From the NCBI GenBank assembly GCA_963662175.1, contig OY759221.1, positions 2,852,001 through 2,916,000 on the forward strand: a DNA stretch of 64,000 nucleotides, written 5' to 3'. The position numbers and the translations under genes are program-made. The notes beneath the pieces are model-generated. The model was not told where the DNA came from. It saw nothing but the letters and a program-made list of their open reading frames with translations, and did not search any database. The DNA comes from Aradus depressus. Its lineage: Eukaryota > Arthropoda > Insecta > Hemiptera > Aradidae. Shown one piece after another: positions 9,340 to 19,939 of this stretch (its first letter is position 1; each line of letters begins with the position of its first letter).

Positions 9340-12300
9340 CTAGCAGTAATACCCGGCGTTGCCCGGGGAACTTTGACTTTTCTCCCAATATCTCCTATAA
9401 GGCTATTCAGTTCCTCGACAGTACATTCATGATGTTATAATTTTCAATTATTCATACGGAATAAGGCTTATAGTCCTTCCAATGTAGTAACGCTAGTAAG
9501 ATAAAAATAAATTTGAGCACGTCGTCCTTCGGATTGGACTTTAAGCCATGATCGAGGGCCTATTCGTATGTCAGTTACTCGATAATAACTCGTATGTTAT
9601 GTAACTAAACCTAGGTAGCTAAAATTTCACTTAGGTTCAAAAAACCTTGAGCACGTCGTCCTTCGGATGGGACTTTCCCGATATATCTGAATCTGTCTAT
9701 CAGTTTTAACAAATATTAAATCTATAAACCGTTAAAAAGCAGGAAATTTGAAGAATGGTATTTAGCCCGACTTTTTTCGAAAAACATTTTTATTTCGATT
9801 TTTGTGTAGGATTCAGATATCCCCGTTGTTCTCTATCAGTTTTAACAAATATTAAATCTAAAAACCGTTTAAAAGCTAGAAATTTGAAGAATGGAGTCTA
9901 CCGAGCTCAGGATCGCCATTTAGAAATCTAGCCAAGTCACTTAGGTCAGATGTTTTAATCGGGAAGATAAAAATAAATTTGAGCACGTCGTCCTTCGGAT
10001 GGGACTTTCCCGATACATCTGAATCTTTCTTTGGTTGACCATCTTCGTTTCTGGATGCTGTCTATCTACCAACATAGCTGTATTAATTTGTTTTTCAGAA
10101 AATATGTCAAAACGGTACCTCAAAGCCCACTTATATTCCACATTTCTTCCTTGATAATTTTAGTTGGAACCAAACGGTAACTTATTTTATCATACATATG
10201 GAGTCTATCGAGCTCAGGATCACCACTTAGAAATCTAGCCAAGGCACTTAGGTCAGATGTTTTATTCGAGAAGATAAAAATAAATTTGAGAACGTCGTCC
10301 TTCGGATTGGACTTTCCCGATATATTTGAATCTGTCTATCAGTTTTAACAAATATTAAATCTATAAACCGTTAAAAAGCAGGAAATTTGAAGAATGGTAT
10401 TTAGCCCGACTTTTTTCGATAAACATTTTTATTTCAATTTTTGTGTAGGATTCAGATATCCCGGTTGTTAATCAGTTTTAACAAATATTAAATCTAAAAA
10501 CCGTTTAAAAGCGAGAAATTTGAAGAATGGAGTTTACCGAGCTCAGGATCGCCATTTAGATATCTAGCCAAGTCACTTAGCTCAGATGTTTTAATCGGGA
10601 AGATAAAAATAAATTTGAGCACGTCGTCCTTCGGATTGGACTTTAAGCTATGATCGAGGGCCATTTCGTATGTCAGGTGCTCGATAATGAGTCGTATGTT
10701 AAGTATCTAAACCTGGGTAGGTGACATTTCATTTAGGTTAAAAATTACTTGAGCACGTCGTCCTTCGGATGGGACTTTCCCGATACATCTGAATCTTTCT
10801 TTGGTTGACCATCTTCGTTTCTGGATGCTGTCTATCTACCAACATAGCTGTATTAATTTGTTTTTCAGAAAAAATGTCAAAACGGTACCTCAAAGCCCAC
10901 TTATATTCCACATTTCTTCCTTGATAATTTTAGTTGGAACCAAACGGTAACTATTTTATCATACATATGGAGTCTATCGAGCTCAGGATCGCCACTTAGA
11001 AATCTAGCCAAGGCACTTAGGTCAGATGTTTTATTCGAGAAGATAAAAATAAATTTGAGAACGTCGTCCTTCGGATTGGACTTTCCCGATATATCTGAAT
11101 CTGTCTATCAGTTTTAAGAAATATTAAATCTATAAACCGTTAAAAAGCAGGAAATTTGAAGAATGGTATTAAGCCCGACTTTTTTCGATAAACATTTTTA
11201 TTTCATATTTGTGTAGGATTCAGATATCCCGGTTGTTCATCAGTTTTAACAAATATTAAATCTAAAAATCGTTTAAAAGCGAGAAATTTGAAGAATGGAG
11301 TTTACCGAGCTCAGGATCGCCATTTAGATATCTACCAAGTCACTTAGGTCACATGTTTTAATCAGGAAGAAAAAATAAATTTGAGCACGTCGTCCTTCGG
11401 ATTGGACTTTAAGCTATGATCGAGGGCCTTTTCGTATGTCACGTACTCGATAATGAGTCGTATGTTATGTATCTAAACCTGGGTAGGTGACATTTCATTT
11501 AGGTTAAAAATTACTTGAGCACGTCGTCCTTCGGATGGGACTTTCCTGATACATCTGAATCTTTCTTTGGTTGACCATCTTCGTTTCTGGATGCTGCCTA
11601 TCTACCAACATAGCTGTATTAATTTGTTTTTCAGAAAAAATGTCAAAACGGTACCTCAAAGCCCACTTATATTCCACATTTCTTCCTTGATAATTTTAGT
11701 TGGAACCAAACGGTAACTTATTTTATCATACATATGGAGTCTATCGAGCTCAGGATCGCCACATAGAAATCTAGCCAAGGCACTTAGGTCAGATGTTTTA
11801 ATCGAAAAGATAAAAATAAATTTGAGCACGTCGTCCTTCGGATTGCAGTTTAAGCCATGATACGAGCCTTTTCGTATGTCAGGTACTCGATAATAACTCG
11901 TATGTTATGTAACTAAACCTAGGTAGCTAAAATTTCACTTAGGTTCAAAAAACCTTGAGCACGTCGTCCTTCGGATGGGACTTTCCCGATATATCTGAAT
12001 CTGTCTATCAGTTTTAACAAATATTAAATCTATAAACCGTTAAAAAGCAGGAAATTTGAAGAATGGTATTTAGCCCGACTTTTTTCGAAAAACATTTTTA
12101 TTTCAATTTTTGTGTAGGATTCAGATATCCCGGTTGTTCATCAGTTTTAACAAATATTAAATCTAAACCGTTTAAAGGCGAGAAATTTGAAGAATGGAGT
12201 TTACCGAGCTCAGGATCGCCATTTCGAAATCTAGCCAAGTCACTTAGGTCAGATGTTGTAATCGGGAAGATAAATATAAATTTGAGCACGTCGTCCTTCG

Positions 12301-12561
12301 GATTGGACTTTAAGCTATGATCGAGGGCCTTTTCGAACGTCAGGTACTCGATAATGAGTTATATGATTAATGCGCTAGAGCAATTTTTGTGCTTAGCCCC
12401 CCCCCCCCCCCCCCCCCTTCAGTTGACCGCTAAGAACTGTCTTCATAAGAACCTTCCTCGGACTTCAACGAATATTTGAAAAAAAAAAATTAGCCTAATT
12501 GGTCCAGTCATTCTCGAGTTTTGCGCTTAGCAAAATTTAGCATTCATTTTTATTATATAGA
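9340..12561 (-). mobile_element. Helitron, non-autonomous, with internal SINE-core array
   Basis: Read on the minus strand, the element starts with TC (TCTATATAATAAAAATGAAT at 12561) and ends with CTAG (9343-9340). A short GC hairpin CCCGGGCAACGCCGGG lies just before that end. The flanking host bases are A and T, so insertion was between A and T. These are the three structural hallmarks of Helitrons. No RepHel protein is present, so the copy is non-autonomous. The interior is mostly a complex tandem array (9500-12360), followed by a run of 21 C (12397-12417) and a conserved 5' region (GGTCCAGTCATTCTCGAGTT on plus). It sits inside the 5846-13233 CAP intron. Confidence 0.7.
9500..12360 (+). repeat. 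complex tandem array containing a SINE-like core
   Basis: The word ACGTCGTCCTTCGGAT (minor variants) occurs about twelve times (near 9520, 9655, 9989, 10291, 10623, 10755, 11071, 11394, 11521, 11831, 11962, 12290). The larger unit is about 766 bp (compare 9989, 10755, 11521). Around each word, GAGCAC..CGTCCTTCGGA..GGAC..TTAAGC.ATG and GTCAGGTACTCGATAA match the SINE core of this window. Other parts of the unit (TTAACAAATATTAAATCTA, GAGCTCAGGATCGCCA) have no match in the SINE. Open frames across the array are not gene-like. Confidence 0.75.
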
Positions 12562-12568
12562 TAAAATA

Positions 12569-12632
12569 ATGTCTATTCTACAAGAAATTTATACATAAGT
12601 TAACGGTTTTGGCATTGCACCATCTTCAGGAT
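12569..12632. repeat. retroelement-end-like motif
   Basis: TGTCTATTCTAC, then TTAACGGTTTTGGCATTGCA and CCATCTTCAGG, resembles the left edge of the block at 4249 (TGTCTATTCCAC ... GGTTTCGGCTTTATACCATC). It suggests a related element end directly beside the Helitron. Confidence 0.4.
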
Positions 12633-12934
12633 GAAATAATACACAATTTCAAAAAAACGAAGTTGGTTTTATTTATTATGTTTCCACGATATGTCCGCGT
12701 CTCTCAATTTAGCGGTAACTGATAGATTCATAGTATAATAACCGCATGGACACCCAGAGGTCGCGATAGGCTTCCGTTTTAGATTCGTAGCCTACGGAAC
12801 CCTCGAAAGAAAAAATGAAATAAATAAATATAGTTATAACGAATAAATAAATAGAGGAAAACATATATAAAGGATTAACATATTGGAATAAATAAATATT
12901 CATTATACATGGAAACACACTTCTGCATATTACT

Positions 12935-13200
12935 TCCTCAGCAATACAATGTATAGGGGAAGTTATGTAATCAGTAAATAATGGATGTGGAGTTTTCAAC
13001 GGAAAACGAACGGCTCAATTAAAAAACCCTAATAATTTCATCAACAGAAAATTTAGTATGAGGATTTAGGAGCCCCTATGTAAGTCAACTGTCGAATATT
13101 AGAGCAAACGGTCGCCTGGTGTTGGAGGGGGAGCGAAAAGTTAATTGATTAATTCTTTCTGGGGAAGTATATTGCCGGTGAATCATCGACTTTGTTTTTT
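12935..13200 (-). repeat. dispersed repeat copy
   Basis: On the minus strand it reads ACTGATTACATAACTTCCCC and then TATACATTGTATTGCTGAGG, the end signature of the family also seen at 8560 and 60770. It lies just upstream (plus coordinates) of the CAP exon at 13234. Confidence 0.45.
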
Positions 13201-13233
13201 TGTTGTTTTCCTCCAAAAGATATATTTACTTAC

Positions 13234-13349
13234 GGTGGATAATAGTTGCAGACGAGGAGGCTGTAATACCTGATCTGTCTTTTGGGCTTGTAGACCTGTT
13301 TGTAATACGAGTATCCACAACCCACCTCCCGAGTATTGGCCCAGATCAT
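13234..13349 (-). CDS. CAP-domain protein, internal exon (CAP1/CAP2 signature region)
   Basis: Begins after TTTTCAG (acceptor AG at 13351-13350) and ends before GTAAGT (donor at 13233). The 116-bp exon starts in phase 0 with MIWANTREVGCGYSYY and ends with SLLVCNYYP plus two bases. Family knowledge: in CAP proteins 'HYTQ(M/V)VW' (CAP1) is followed by 'xxxGCGxxxC/Y' and 'VCNYxPxGN' (CAP2), which matches exactly, with the split falling between Gln and Met. Both the cysteine in GCGYSY and the cysteine in VCNYYP are kept. The exon is intact, without stops. Neighbouring exons are 18237-18379 (upstream) and 5677-5845 (downstream). Confidence 0.88.
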
Positions 13350-13532
13350 CTGAAAACAGACAAACCACCAATGGCTGGTAATATTCCATTATTAGTATCA
13401 TTTGAATAGTATTTTTAATTTAAAGTCAGAATAACTGCATTCTAATAGTAATCATTTTGTCTCATTTATTTTCACCTTCAACAGACGCAGCCAACCTTCT
13501 AAACGTGTGGAGTGCTTAGAGCGGTGTCTTCT

Positions 13533-13860
13533 TCAACACATTAATTGTTCTAAGTGGAAGACACTACACACATCTCCAGTAGTGCGTGCAAGATAGTCTA
13601 ATTCTCTAACTCTTTTAAAATCTTGAGGCTGCAGAAGAGAATGGTGGCTGGAATCTCCAGGCCGACTTCCTGCAAGGACTGGTTCGGGAGGTCGAGGAAA
13701 CTCACCTTGCCCTCCCTCCCTCCTGATACTGCACAACCTCCATGATATGGACTGGAAGAGAGGAGCAACACACAAAGGACAACGAGGTCTAGTCCCAAGA
13801 AACCTCAAACATATATAATTCAGCCATCCATAATATAAAAAGTTAAAACGGATCCTGAAC
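13533..13860 (-). other. GC-richer open stretch, unassigned
   Basis: The minus strand is open across much of 13598-13798, with a hydrophobic run (LDLVVLCVLLLSSS) and a good donor-like site CAAG|GTGAGT at about 13707. No ATG starts that frame, since a stop precedes it. The composition looks exonic, yet the stretch lies in the intron between CAP exons 18237-18379 and 13234-13349, whose phases join directly without it. It could be a remnant exon, an alternative exon, or a chance reading. I do not recognise a family. Confidence 0.25.
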
Positions 13861-13989
13861 ATGTGTCTGCACCAATGTTTAATATGCTCCTAGAAGAAAA
13901 TTCAAACAAATTATGTAATATAAAACAAATAATATTTATATAAAAGAAATAATATAATATATTAACAAATTATATAATAGAAAACAAAT

Positions 13990-14830
13990 AATTCGAACCT
14001 AAGTGAAATTTTAGCTACCTAGGTTTAGTTACATAACATACGACTCATTATCGATCACCTGACATACAAAAAGGCCCTCGATCATAGCTTAAAGCCCAAT
14101 CCGAAGGACGACGTGCTCAAATTTATTTTTATCTTCCCGATTAAAACATCTGAGCTAAGTGACTTGGCTAGATTTCTAAATGGCGATCCTGAGCTCGGTA
14201 GACTCCATTCTTCAAATTTCTAGCTTTTAAACGGTTTTTAGATTTAAGATAATGTTTGTACCTTTTTCATGAAACATTTCACAATTAAAATCTGAGGCCA
14301 TGTGATGAACAAACTGTGAGAGGAGTGTTGGGTGATGTCACGTAGTGTTGGGTGATGTCACGTACCCTATGTTTGAGCAGAACGTTTAAGGATGCTAGGA
14401 AATTTGCTAATTCAATGTTTTTTTAAACGTTTTTGGGAACTTTTGTTTGTTTAAACACGTAAACAAATTGTCTCAAGAAAATTTGGTTCAATTCATGGTT
14501 GAAGTCTATGTTTTAATCAACCTGGTGGTCACAAGCGTTCTCAAGTACGCACTGGCTAGAACGTCCACTGATGCTAAGTATTCACTAGCTGTGGTTTCCG
14601 CCGTTGAATGGCGCGTACTAGCCGTGGAGCCCAGGGTTCCTAAAAACCTACTAGCGTTACTATAGCTGAAGGACTATAAGCCTTATTCCGTAACTATAAG
14701 CGTTATTCCGTATGAATAATTGAAAATTATAACATCATGAATGTACTATTGAAGAATTGAAATGGATTCGAACGAGAGATATTAGGAGAAAAGTCAAAGT
14801 TCCCCGGGCAACGCCGGGTATTACTGCTAG
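13990..14830 (+). mobile_element. Helitron, 5'-truncated
   Basis: Ends in CCCGGGCAACGCCGGGTATT then ACTGCTAG followed by T (14806-14830), the Helitron 3' hairpin and CTRR end, on the plus strand. Upstream it carries the head module (CATGATGTTATAATTTTCAA in reverse orientation), one or two 66-bp minisatellite units (14530-14660) and one SINE-core unit in reverse orientation (14000-14245; GACGACGTGCTCAAATTTAT). No TCTATA 5' end is found, so the left border near 13990 is approximate. Confidence 0.6.
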
Positions 14831-14950
14831 TTATATAATATAAACCTTGCAACCCTGACTTGTCATCATTATAGTAAATGTTTAAATAATGAAGTAACTT
14901 AGTGATTTCAATTGGCAATTGTTTTAAACTTGGATATTAAAGTGCATATA

Positions 14951-15682
14951 CAGAGTAATCCACGAATCATGCTCACCTTATTTTTGAATTTTGAAATCGG
15001 GCTTTTTTCATTAGGTCCTTTACCAGGTGCAAAATTGGAATCGAGAATAACAATTGGATATACCCTAAAAACCCCAACACAGAGGCATATTACGTAGGTA
15101 CTTTTGATCGAGAATTTCAAATAAGAGGATACGGTTTTTATTTCATGTTTTTAATCTACCCTCAAAACTGACATTTTAGTTCATCCCCGAGAAGAATCGA
15201 AAGACCTCCCAGAGCTACAGTACTACAAAATCAGAATGAAGAACCAACCCTAAAGTTATTTTGACCATGTAATCGCCTTTTGACCTTCTTTTGACAACTT
15301 TTTTTATACGTTTTTAATTTTAATTGTTTTATTGTCACAGCGAGAAAAATACGTAAACCTTGTTAAAATTGTTTGCTTTATTGCCCAATGTAGAGCATCA
15401 AACTTGAAATACTAGGGAAGCAGAAATGTGACGAGAACCGACAACATGGCCAAAATCACTTTTTGGTGCTGCATGAGGGTGGTTATACAATCTGATTTTG
15501 CAATGCTGAAGCTCAGCAACAACTTACCCGATTTTCTTTGGAATTGAATTAAAATGTCCGCTTAGGAGGGTAGATTAAAAATATGAAATGCGAATGATAT
15601 GCTTTCATTTGAAATTATTTAAAAAAATTACCATACATTCTCAGGCAAATTTTGGGAATGGGCACGATTCGTGGGACAGCTG
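14951..15682. mobile_element. 732-bp DNA element with imperfect terminal inverted repeats
   Basis: The left end CAGAGTAATCCACGAATCAT and the right end (reverse complement CAGCTGTCCCACGAATCGTG) share CAG and CCACGAATCRTGCYCA. Flanks GCATATA (14944-14950) and GCATATT (15683-15689) could be a 7-bp target duplication with one mismatch. No transposase is visible. Superfamily undetermined. Confidence 0.45.
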
Positions 15683-15820
15683 GCATATTATATATATATA
15701 TATTTTTACTTGTTCTGAAGAATTTTATGATCAATAAAAAATGAATGTATTATTATTCAGAGTGTATTCATTACATCACCCATGAGTGTTTATACCCTTT
15801 TTATAAAAAAAAATGAATTA

Positions 15821-16422
15821 GAGTATATTCCTGCTAATCCGGACAGGATTAAAAAAAAACTAATTAAGATTTAGTAAACTAAAAATTTAATTTAGCTTAT
15901 GAAAATAATTCAAAGAGAGGGTTTGACTACTGACCTTGAGGCGCCTAAAAGATCGAACGGCAAAACAACGTCGGTCTTCTTTAAAGCAAAAAAAATATTA
16001 CGGACTTTTTTCAGTGAGTCTAAAAATATTATTCTTGTTTTCATTACGTACTGTACATTGTCTTATTTTATAGTCCTGTTCATAATTTACCGTTTACATA
16101 TTTCGTTTTTTAAATTCTTAATTTTTACATTATAACCATAATGTACCGTGGTTTGTTTTGTACAGTAGTACTGTACAATAAATAAATTTTGAGGTTTAAT
16201 CATTAAGATGTTTTGTTTTGTTAACCCTATCTCAGTTCGTAGGTCGAAAACATAGATCTACGAATACATTCTGTAGTATTGAAAATAAAATTAATCTGAA
16301 GGAAAAGGTGGGTTTATGAGAAAAAAAAAGTCTCTAAAATATTTATCATGTGCATATTACTGCAAATTGCATAAGGGGTCCGGTCCCAACTAGTCTGTAT
16401 TAGCGGAACTCTATTGTACTTC
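15821..16422. mobile_element. pogo/Tigger-like element relic
   Basis: The left end ATATTCCTGCTAATCCGGAC and the reverse-complemented right end ACAATAGAGTTCCGCTAATA share an imperfect inverted repeat of the 'TTCCGCTAATCCGGAC' type known from Tigger elements. A short plus-strand open frame (15899-16135) inside is not recognisably a transposase. Borders are approximate. Confidence 0.4.
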
Positions 16423-16492
16423 GAATGTACAAGAGGATTTATGTGAATGACGAGAATTTATTGAGGTTCATATGATACTTTCGTTTTTGGAG

Positions 16493-18000
16493 CCGATTTG
16501 TTTGCTGCTCATCTCTCATCTACTTTCAGACCTCATCACGATCTTTCAGACATCCCTCATGAATCACGTATTCACCATTTCTTAGACACACCCCTTTCTA
16601 TCTCCCTCCCACCAAAAGCCTTCACACCCTCCGAAGTTCAGTACGAAATTAAAAATCTCCCCAGAAGGAAGTCCCCGGGCTATGATCTGATAACAGCGGA
16701 GATTCTCCAGCGGCTGCCTCGGAAAGCTGTTGTATTTCTGACAACTCTGTACAATTCCATACTTCGTACAACATATTTTCCCATTCAGTGGAAGTACTCT
16801 GTTATCACCATGATCCCAAAACCAAACAAACCTGAGCATGACCCTTCTTCCTTTCGACCTATCAGTCTTCTCTCTTTTCTTTCCAAGATCTTTGAAAAAC
16901 TTTTCTATAAACGCCTCATTTCTATCCTTTCACTTCATCTTCCCGATCACCAGTTTGGGTTTCGTTCTTTTCACTCCACCACCCACCAACTGCACAGAGT
17001 TGTCGACTACACAGCGTCTGCATTAGAGCGAAAACTCTATGCAGCCGGGGCATTCCTGGATATATCTCAGGCTTTCGATCGGGTCTGGCACGCGGGACTT
17101 CTATATAAACTTAAACCCCTCCTACCCCATACATATTATCTTATTCTCCAGTCATACTTAACGGATAGGTATTTCGCCGTCCGTCAGGGCTCAGTTATTT
17201 CCTCCTGCCACCCCATACTGGCCGGCGTGCCTCAGGGCTCAATATTAGCCCCCCTATAATACTCTATGTACACCTTCGACTTACCCACCGACCCTCTCAC
17301 ATTAACAGCCACATACGCAGATGACACCGCCATTTTAGCCTCTCACACAGATCCTCACACCACTTCACTCATACTACAGCAACACCTCAACAAAATTGAA
17401 GTTTGGAGTAAATCTTGGAAAATTAAATTTAACACCACAAAATGTCAACACATAACATTCGCTCTCCGCCGTGGTGACTGTCCCCCAGTATTCCTTGAAA
17501 ACCAGCCATTACCGCATACCTCTTCCGTAAAATATTTAGGATTAACCCTCGATAGAAGGCTGACTTGGAACCCTCACACTCGGACGACACGACTCACACT
17601 AGACCGGCGACTTAGACTAATGTACAGTATTTTGAATAGGCGTTCTAAATTATCTACTCGACAAAAACTAAATTGTTATACTTATCTTCTCCGACCTCTC
17701 TGGACCTATGGCTTACAAATATATGGTACAGCCAAGACTTCAAACATCAAAAGAATACAGATATTTCAATCCAAGACTCTCCGACTGATTACGCAATGCC
17801 CACCATACGTTAGCAACAAGACTTTACACCGCGACTTGAACATCACACCCATAGACACTAGCATTAAACATTTATACCAACGTTTCTACACCAAAATTTA
17901 CTTACACACCAATCCGGAAGTTCGCAAAATTCTAAGGACTTTACCCCACAATCCCCCAAGAAGATTAAAGAGAGTTTGGCATAGAGATCTCCTGGTATGA
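16493..18000 (+). pseudogene. LINE reverse transcriptase (jockey clade), one nonsense codon
   Basis: The frame runs from the first LINE bases to a TGA at 17998-18000, interrupted only by TAA at 17257-17259. Visible reverse-transcriptase blocks, in order: RRKSPGYDLI (block 0), WKYSVITMIPKPNKP and FRPISLLSFLSKIFEKL (blocks 1-2), HQFGFRSFHSTTHQL (2a), GAFLDISQAFDRVWH (A, catalytic Asp), LAGVPQGSILAPL (B), TYADDTAILA (C, catalytic YADD pair), then VKYLGLTLDRRLTW (E). The thumb and C-terminal region follow, to WHRDLLV. The nonsense codon falls where the family has a hydrophobic residue before the YADD block. The endonuclease and ORF1 are lost by truncation. The near-intact frame indicates a young insertion. 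Confidence 0.9.
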
Positions 18001-18192
18001 AGCGATGTCATGAGGGTTCACCGCTGGGTGTTTTTCCTCTCTCAAGCCTTTCATGTCATATTTATTTTTATTATTTTATTTTATTTTTATTATTTTTGTA
18101 TAGTACCTCATGTCAGCCCAGCCGCTGGTTGTGCATTTTTTTTACATAGTTGTGGCTTTAAATAAATAAATACAAAAAAAAAAAAAAAAAAA
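16493..18192 (+). mobile_element. jockey-clade LINE, 5'-truncated, with 10-bp target duplication
   Basis: A 1,700-bp insertion is bounded by the direct repeat GTTTTTGGAG (16483-16492 and 18193-18202) and ends in a poly(A) run of about 20 (18173-18192). It begins directly inside the reverse-transcriptase ORF, as 5' truncation of target-primed reverse transcription predicts. The 3' UTR (18001-18172) is T-rich with AATAAATAAAT just before the tail. It lies in the CAP intron, 34 bp past the splice donor of exon 18237-18379. Confidence 0.9.
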
Positions 18193-18236
18193 GTTTTTGG
18201 AGTATGGCAACCCTGAAAGATAGGGCGGTTAGTTAC

Positions 18237-18379
18237 CTGTGAGTAATGCCCCGACATTGGGTTGTATTCCATTTTGTAGCCATGTTGGTAGACCTCATCA
18301 AACCAAAGTTTCGCCATCTTCACAGGCAACGATTGTTCATTTTCTGTCGACCAGGTTCGTGCGATATTCTCACCCAAGG
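18237..18379 (-). CDS. CAP-domain protein, internal exon (two catalytic-type Glu and second His)
   Basis: Acceptor AG at 18381-18380 (TTGAACAG) and donor GTAACT from 18236. The 143-bp exon starts in phase 1 (its CC completes the A left by exon 26474-26549) and ends in phase 0. It reads LGENIARTW, then KLWFDEVYQHGYKMEYN, then MSGHYSQ. In CAP proteins a pocket of two His and two Glu is typical. Here the Glu in GENI, the Glu in WFDEV and the His in SGHYSQ are all present, and the remaining His is in the previous exon (FEHS). The exon is intact. The intron that follows was hit by the jockey LINE only 34 bp beyond the donor. Confidence 0.9.
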
Positions 18380-18389
18380 CTGTTCAAAA

Positions 18390-18753
18390 CACAATATATA
18401 TTATATTATTAAATAAAGTAATATTTTTATAAAAATTGCCGGGTGAATAATAATAATAATATTTAAAATAAACTAAGTGTTCACTCTCCGTTCATTCCCC
18501 CCCATTTGATTGAATCAATAACCTGTTGTCCTTCTGAGCTTCTGGATTAATAACTTCAAAATATCGCGTTCGTATATTTATTCTATTGGAAGAATTAGAT
18601 TACTCTTGGGAGTATATACCTTACATTATTCGTTCTCAGTAAATAGCAGATCAAATTATTTATTCTTATGAAGTATTAAATATTGAAGTTATCCATGTTT
18701 TTGTACCTGCTATATCTAAATATTCTTTAATGAATTAATAACTTTATTGCTTA
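18390..18753. other. intron sequence, nothing recognised
   Basis: AT-rich DNA between the CAP acceptor and the next Helitron; no gene or repeat border seen. Confidence 0.4.
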
Positions 18754-19777
18754 CTAGCAGTAATACCCGGCGTTGCCCGGGGAACTTTGAATTTTCTCCC
18801 AATATCGCCTATAAGTCTATTCAATCCTTCGACACCACATTCATGATATTATAATTTTCGATTATTCATACGGAATAAGGCTTATAGTCCTTCAACTATA
18901 GTAACGCTAGTAAGTTTTTAAGACCCCTGGGCACCACAGCTAGTACGAAGTTAGGAACGCTGGGCATTACAGCTAGTATGTGCCTTGCGACGGCGGACCC
19001 CACAACTAGTACGTAGTTAGGAACGCTGGGCACCACAGCTAGTATGTTCCTTGCGACGGCGGACCCTACAGCTATTACGTATTCGCCCATTAGTTAATGA
19101 GTTAGCTCTATATTTATACTTAGGCCCCCCCACTACCCCCCTCCCGTAAAAAATTTTGAGCCGTCACACCGCCTATTTTTTTTATTTGGTCTTCAGGAAT
19201 ACTACATGTGAAACTTCGTGACAATCCGACCAACTGTTAAAGAGTTAGCTCTATATTTATACTTAGGCCCCCCCACAACCCCCCCTCCCGTTCAAAACTT
19301 TGGGACGCCACACACCTTTTTTTCCTATTTGGCTTTTAAAAATACTACATGTGAAATTTCATGACGATTCGCCCATTAGTTCATGAGTTAGCTCTATATT
19401 TATACTTAGGCCCCCCCACAGCCCCCCTCCCGTTCAAAACTTTGAGACGCCACACACCTTTTTTTCTGTTTGCCTTTTAAAAAGACTACGTGTGAAATTT
19501 CATGACAATTTGACCATTAGTTAATGAGTTAGCACTATTTATATACTTAGGCCCCCCTTACAACCCCCCCTCCCGATCAAAATTTTGGGACGCCACATAG
19601 CCTATTATTCAACCGGGCTCAAAAGAATGCTACATGGGAAGTTTCATAAAAATCCGTCCAGCGGTTTGGGCGTGATGCTGGAACAAACATACATACATAC
19701 ATACATACATACATACATACATACAAACAAACATACAAACAAACAAACAAACCCCGTTTCAGCTTTATTAATATAGA
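18754..19777 (-). mobile_element. Helitron, complete ends, non-autonomous
   Basis: On the minus strand it starts TCTATATTAATAAAGCTGAA (19777) and ends with the GC hairpin and CTAG (18757-18754), between host A and T. Modules from 3' to 5': a 160-bp head (18754-18904), 66-bp minisatellite units (18905-19085), C-rich units of about 145 bp (19086-19600), then a 5' region with a (CATA)n/(CAAA)n microsatellite (19687-19750). It is the most compact complete copy here and serves as the reference for the others. Confidence 0.75.
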
Positions 19778-19897
19778 TTATATCACAATGTACACAAGTT
19801 TTAATTTGTGTTCATATCTATACATACATCTTTTTTTTTTTGGCATTTTTCTTCCATAGTGGATCGGTGTCACCATATTTAAAGTCAGTCTGAACGT

Positions 19898-19938
19898 TGT
19901 GCTGACGTTGGCATAATCCGAAACCAGCACACTCTATG
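19898..19938. repeat. retroelement-end-like motif
   Basis: GTGCTGACGTTGGCATAATC and CGAAACCAGCACACTCTATGG match the motif at 5499-5540 (GTGCTGACGATGACGTAAGC, CGAAACCAGTACACTTTATG). It abuts the start of the SINE-core array at about 19940. Confidence 0.45.
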
Positions 19939-19939
19939 G

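Noticed and set aside
13598..13798. Signal-peptide first exon reading GLDLVVLCVLLLSSS
   Set aside because: There is no ATG in that frame (a stop precedes it), and its position between two directly joining CAP exons makes a first exon unlikely. Kept only as an unassigned stretch.
15899..16135. 78-codon plus-strand frame MKIIQREGLTTDLEAPK
   Set aside because: Lies inside a pogo-like relic, becomes low-complexity hydrophobic at the end, and shows no transposase motif.
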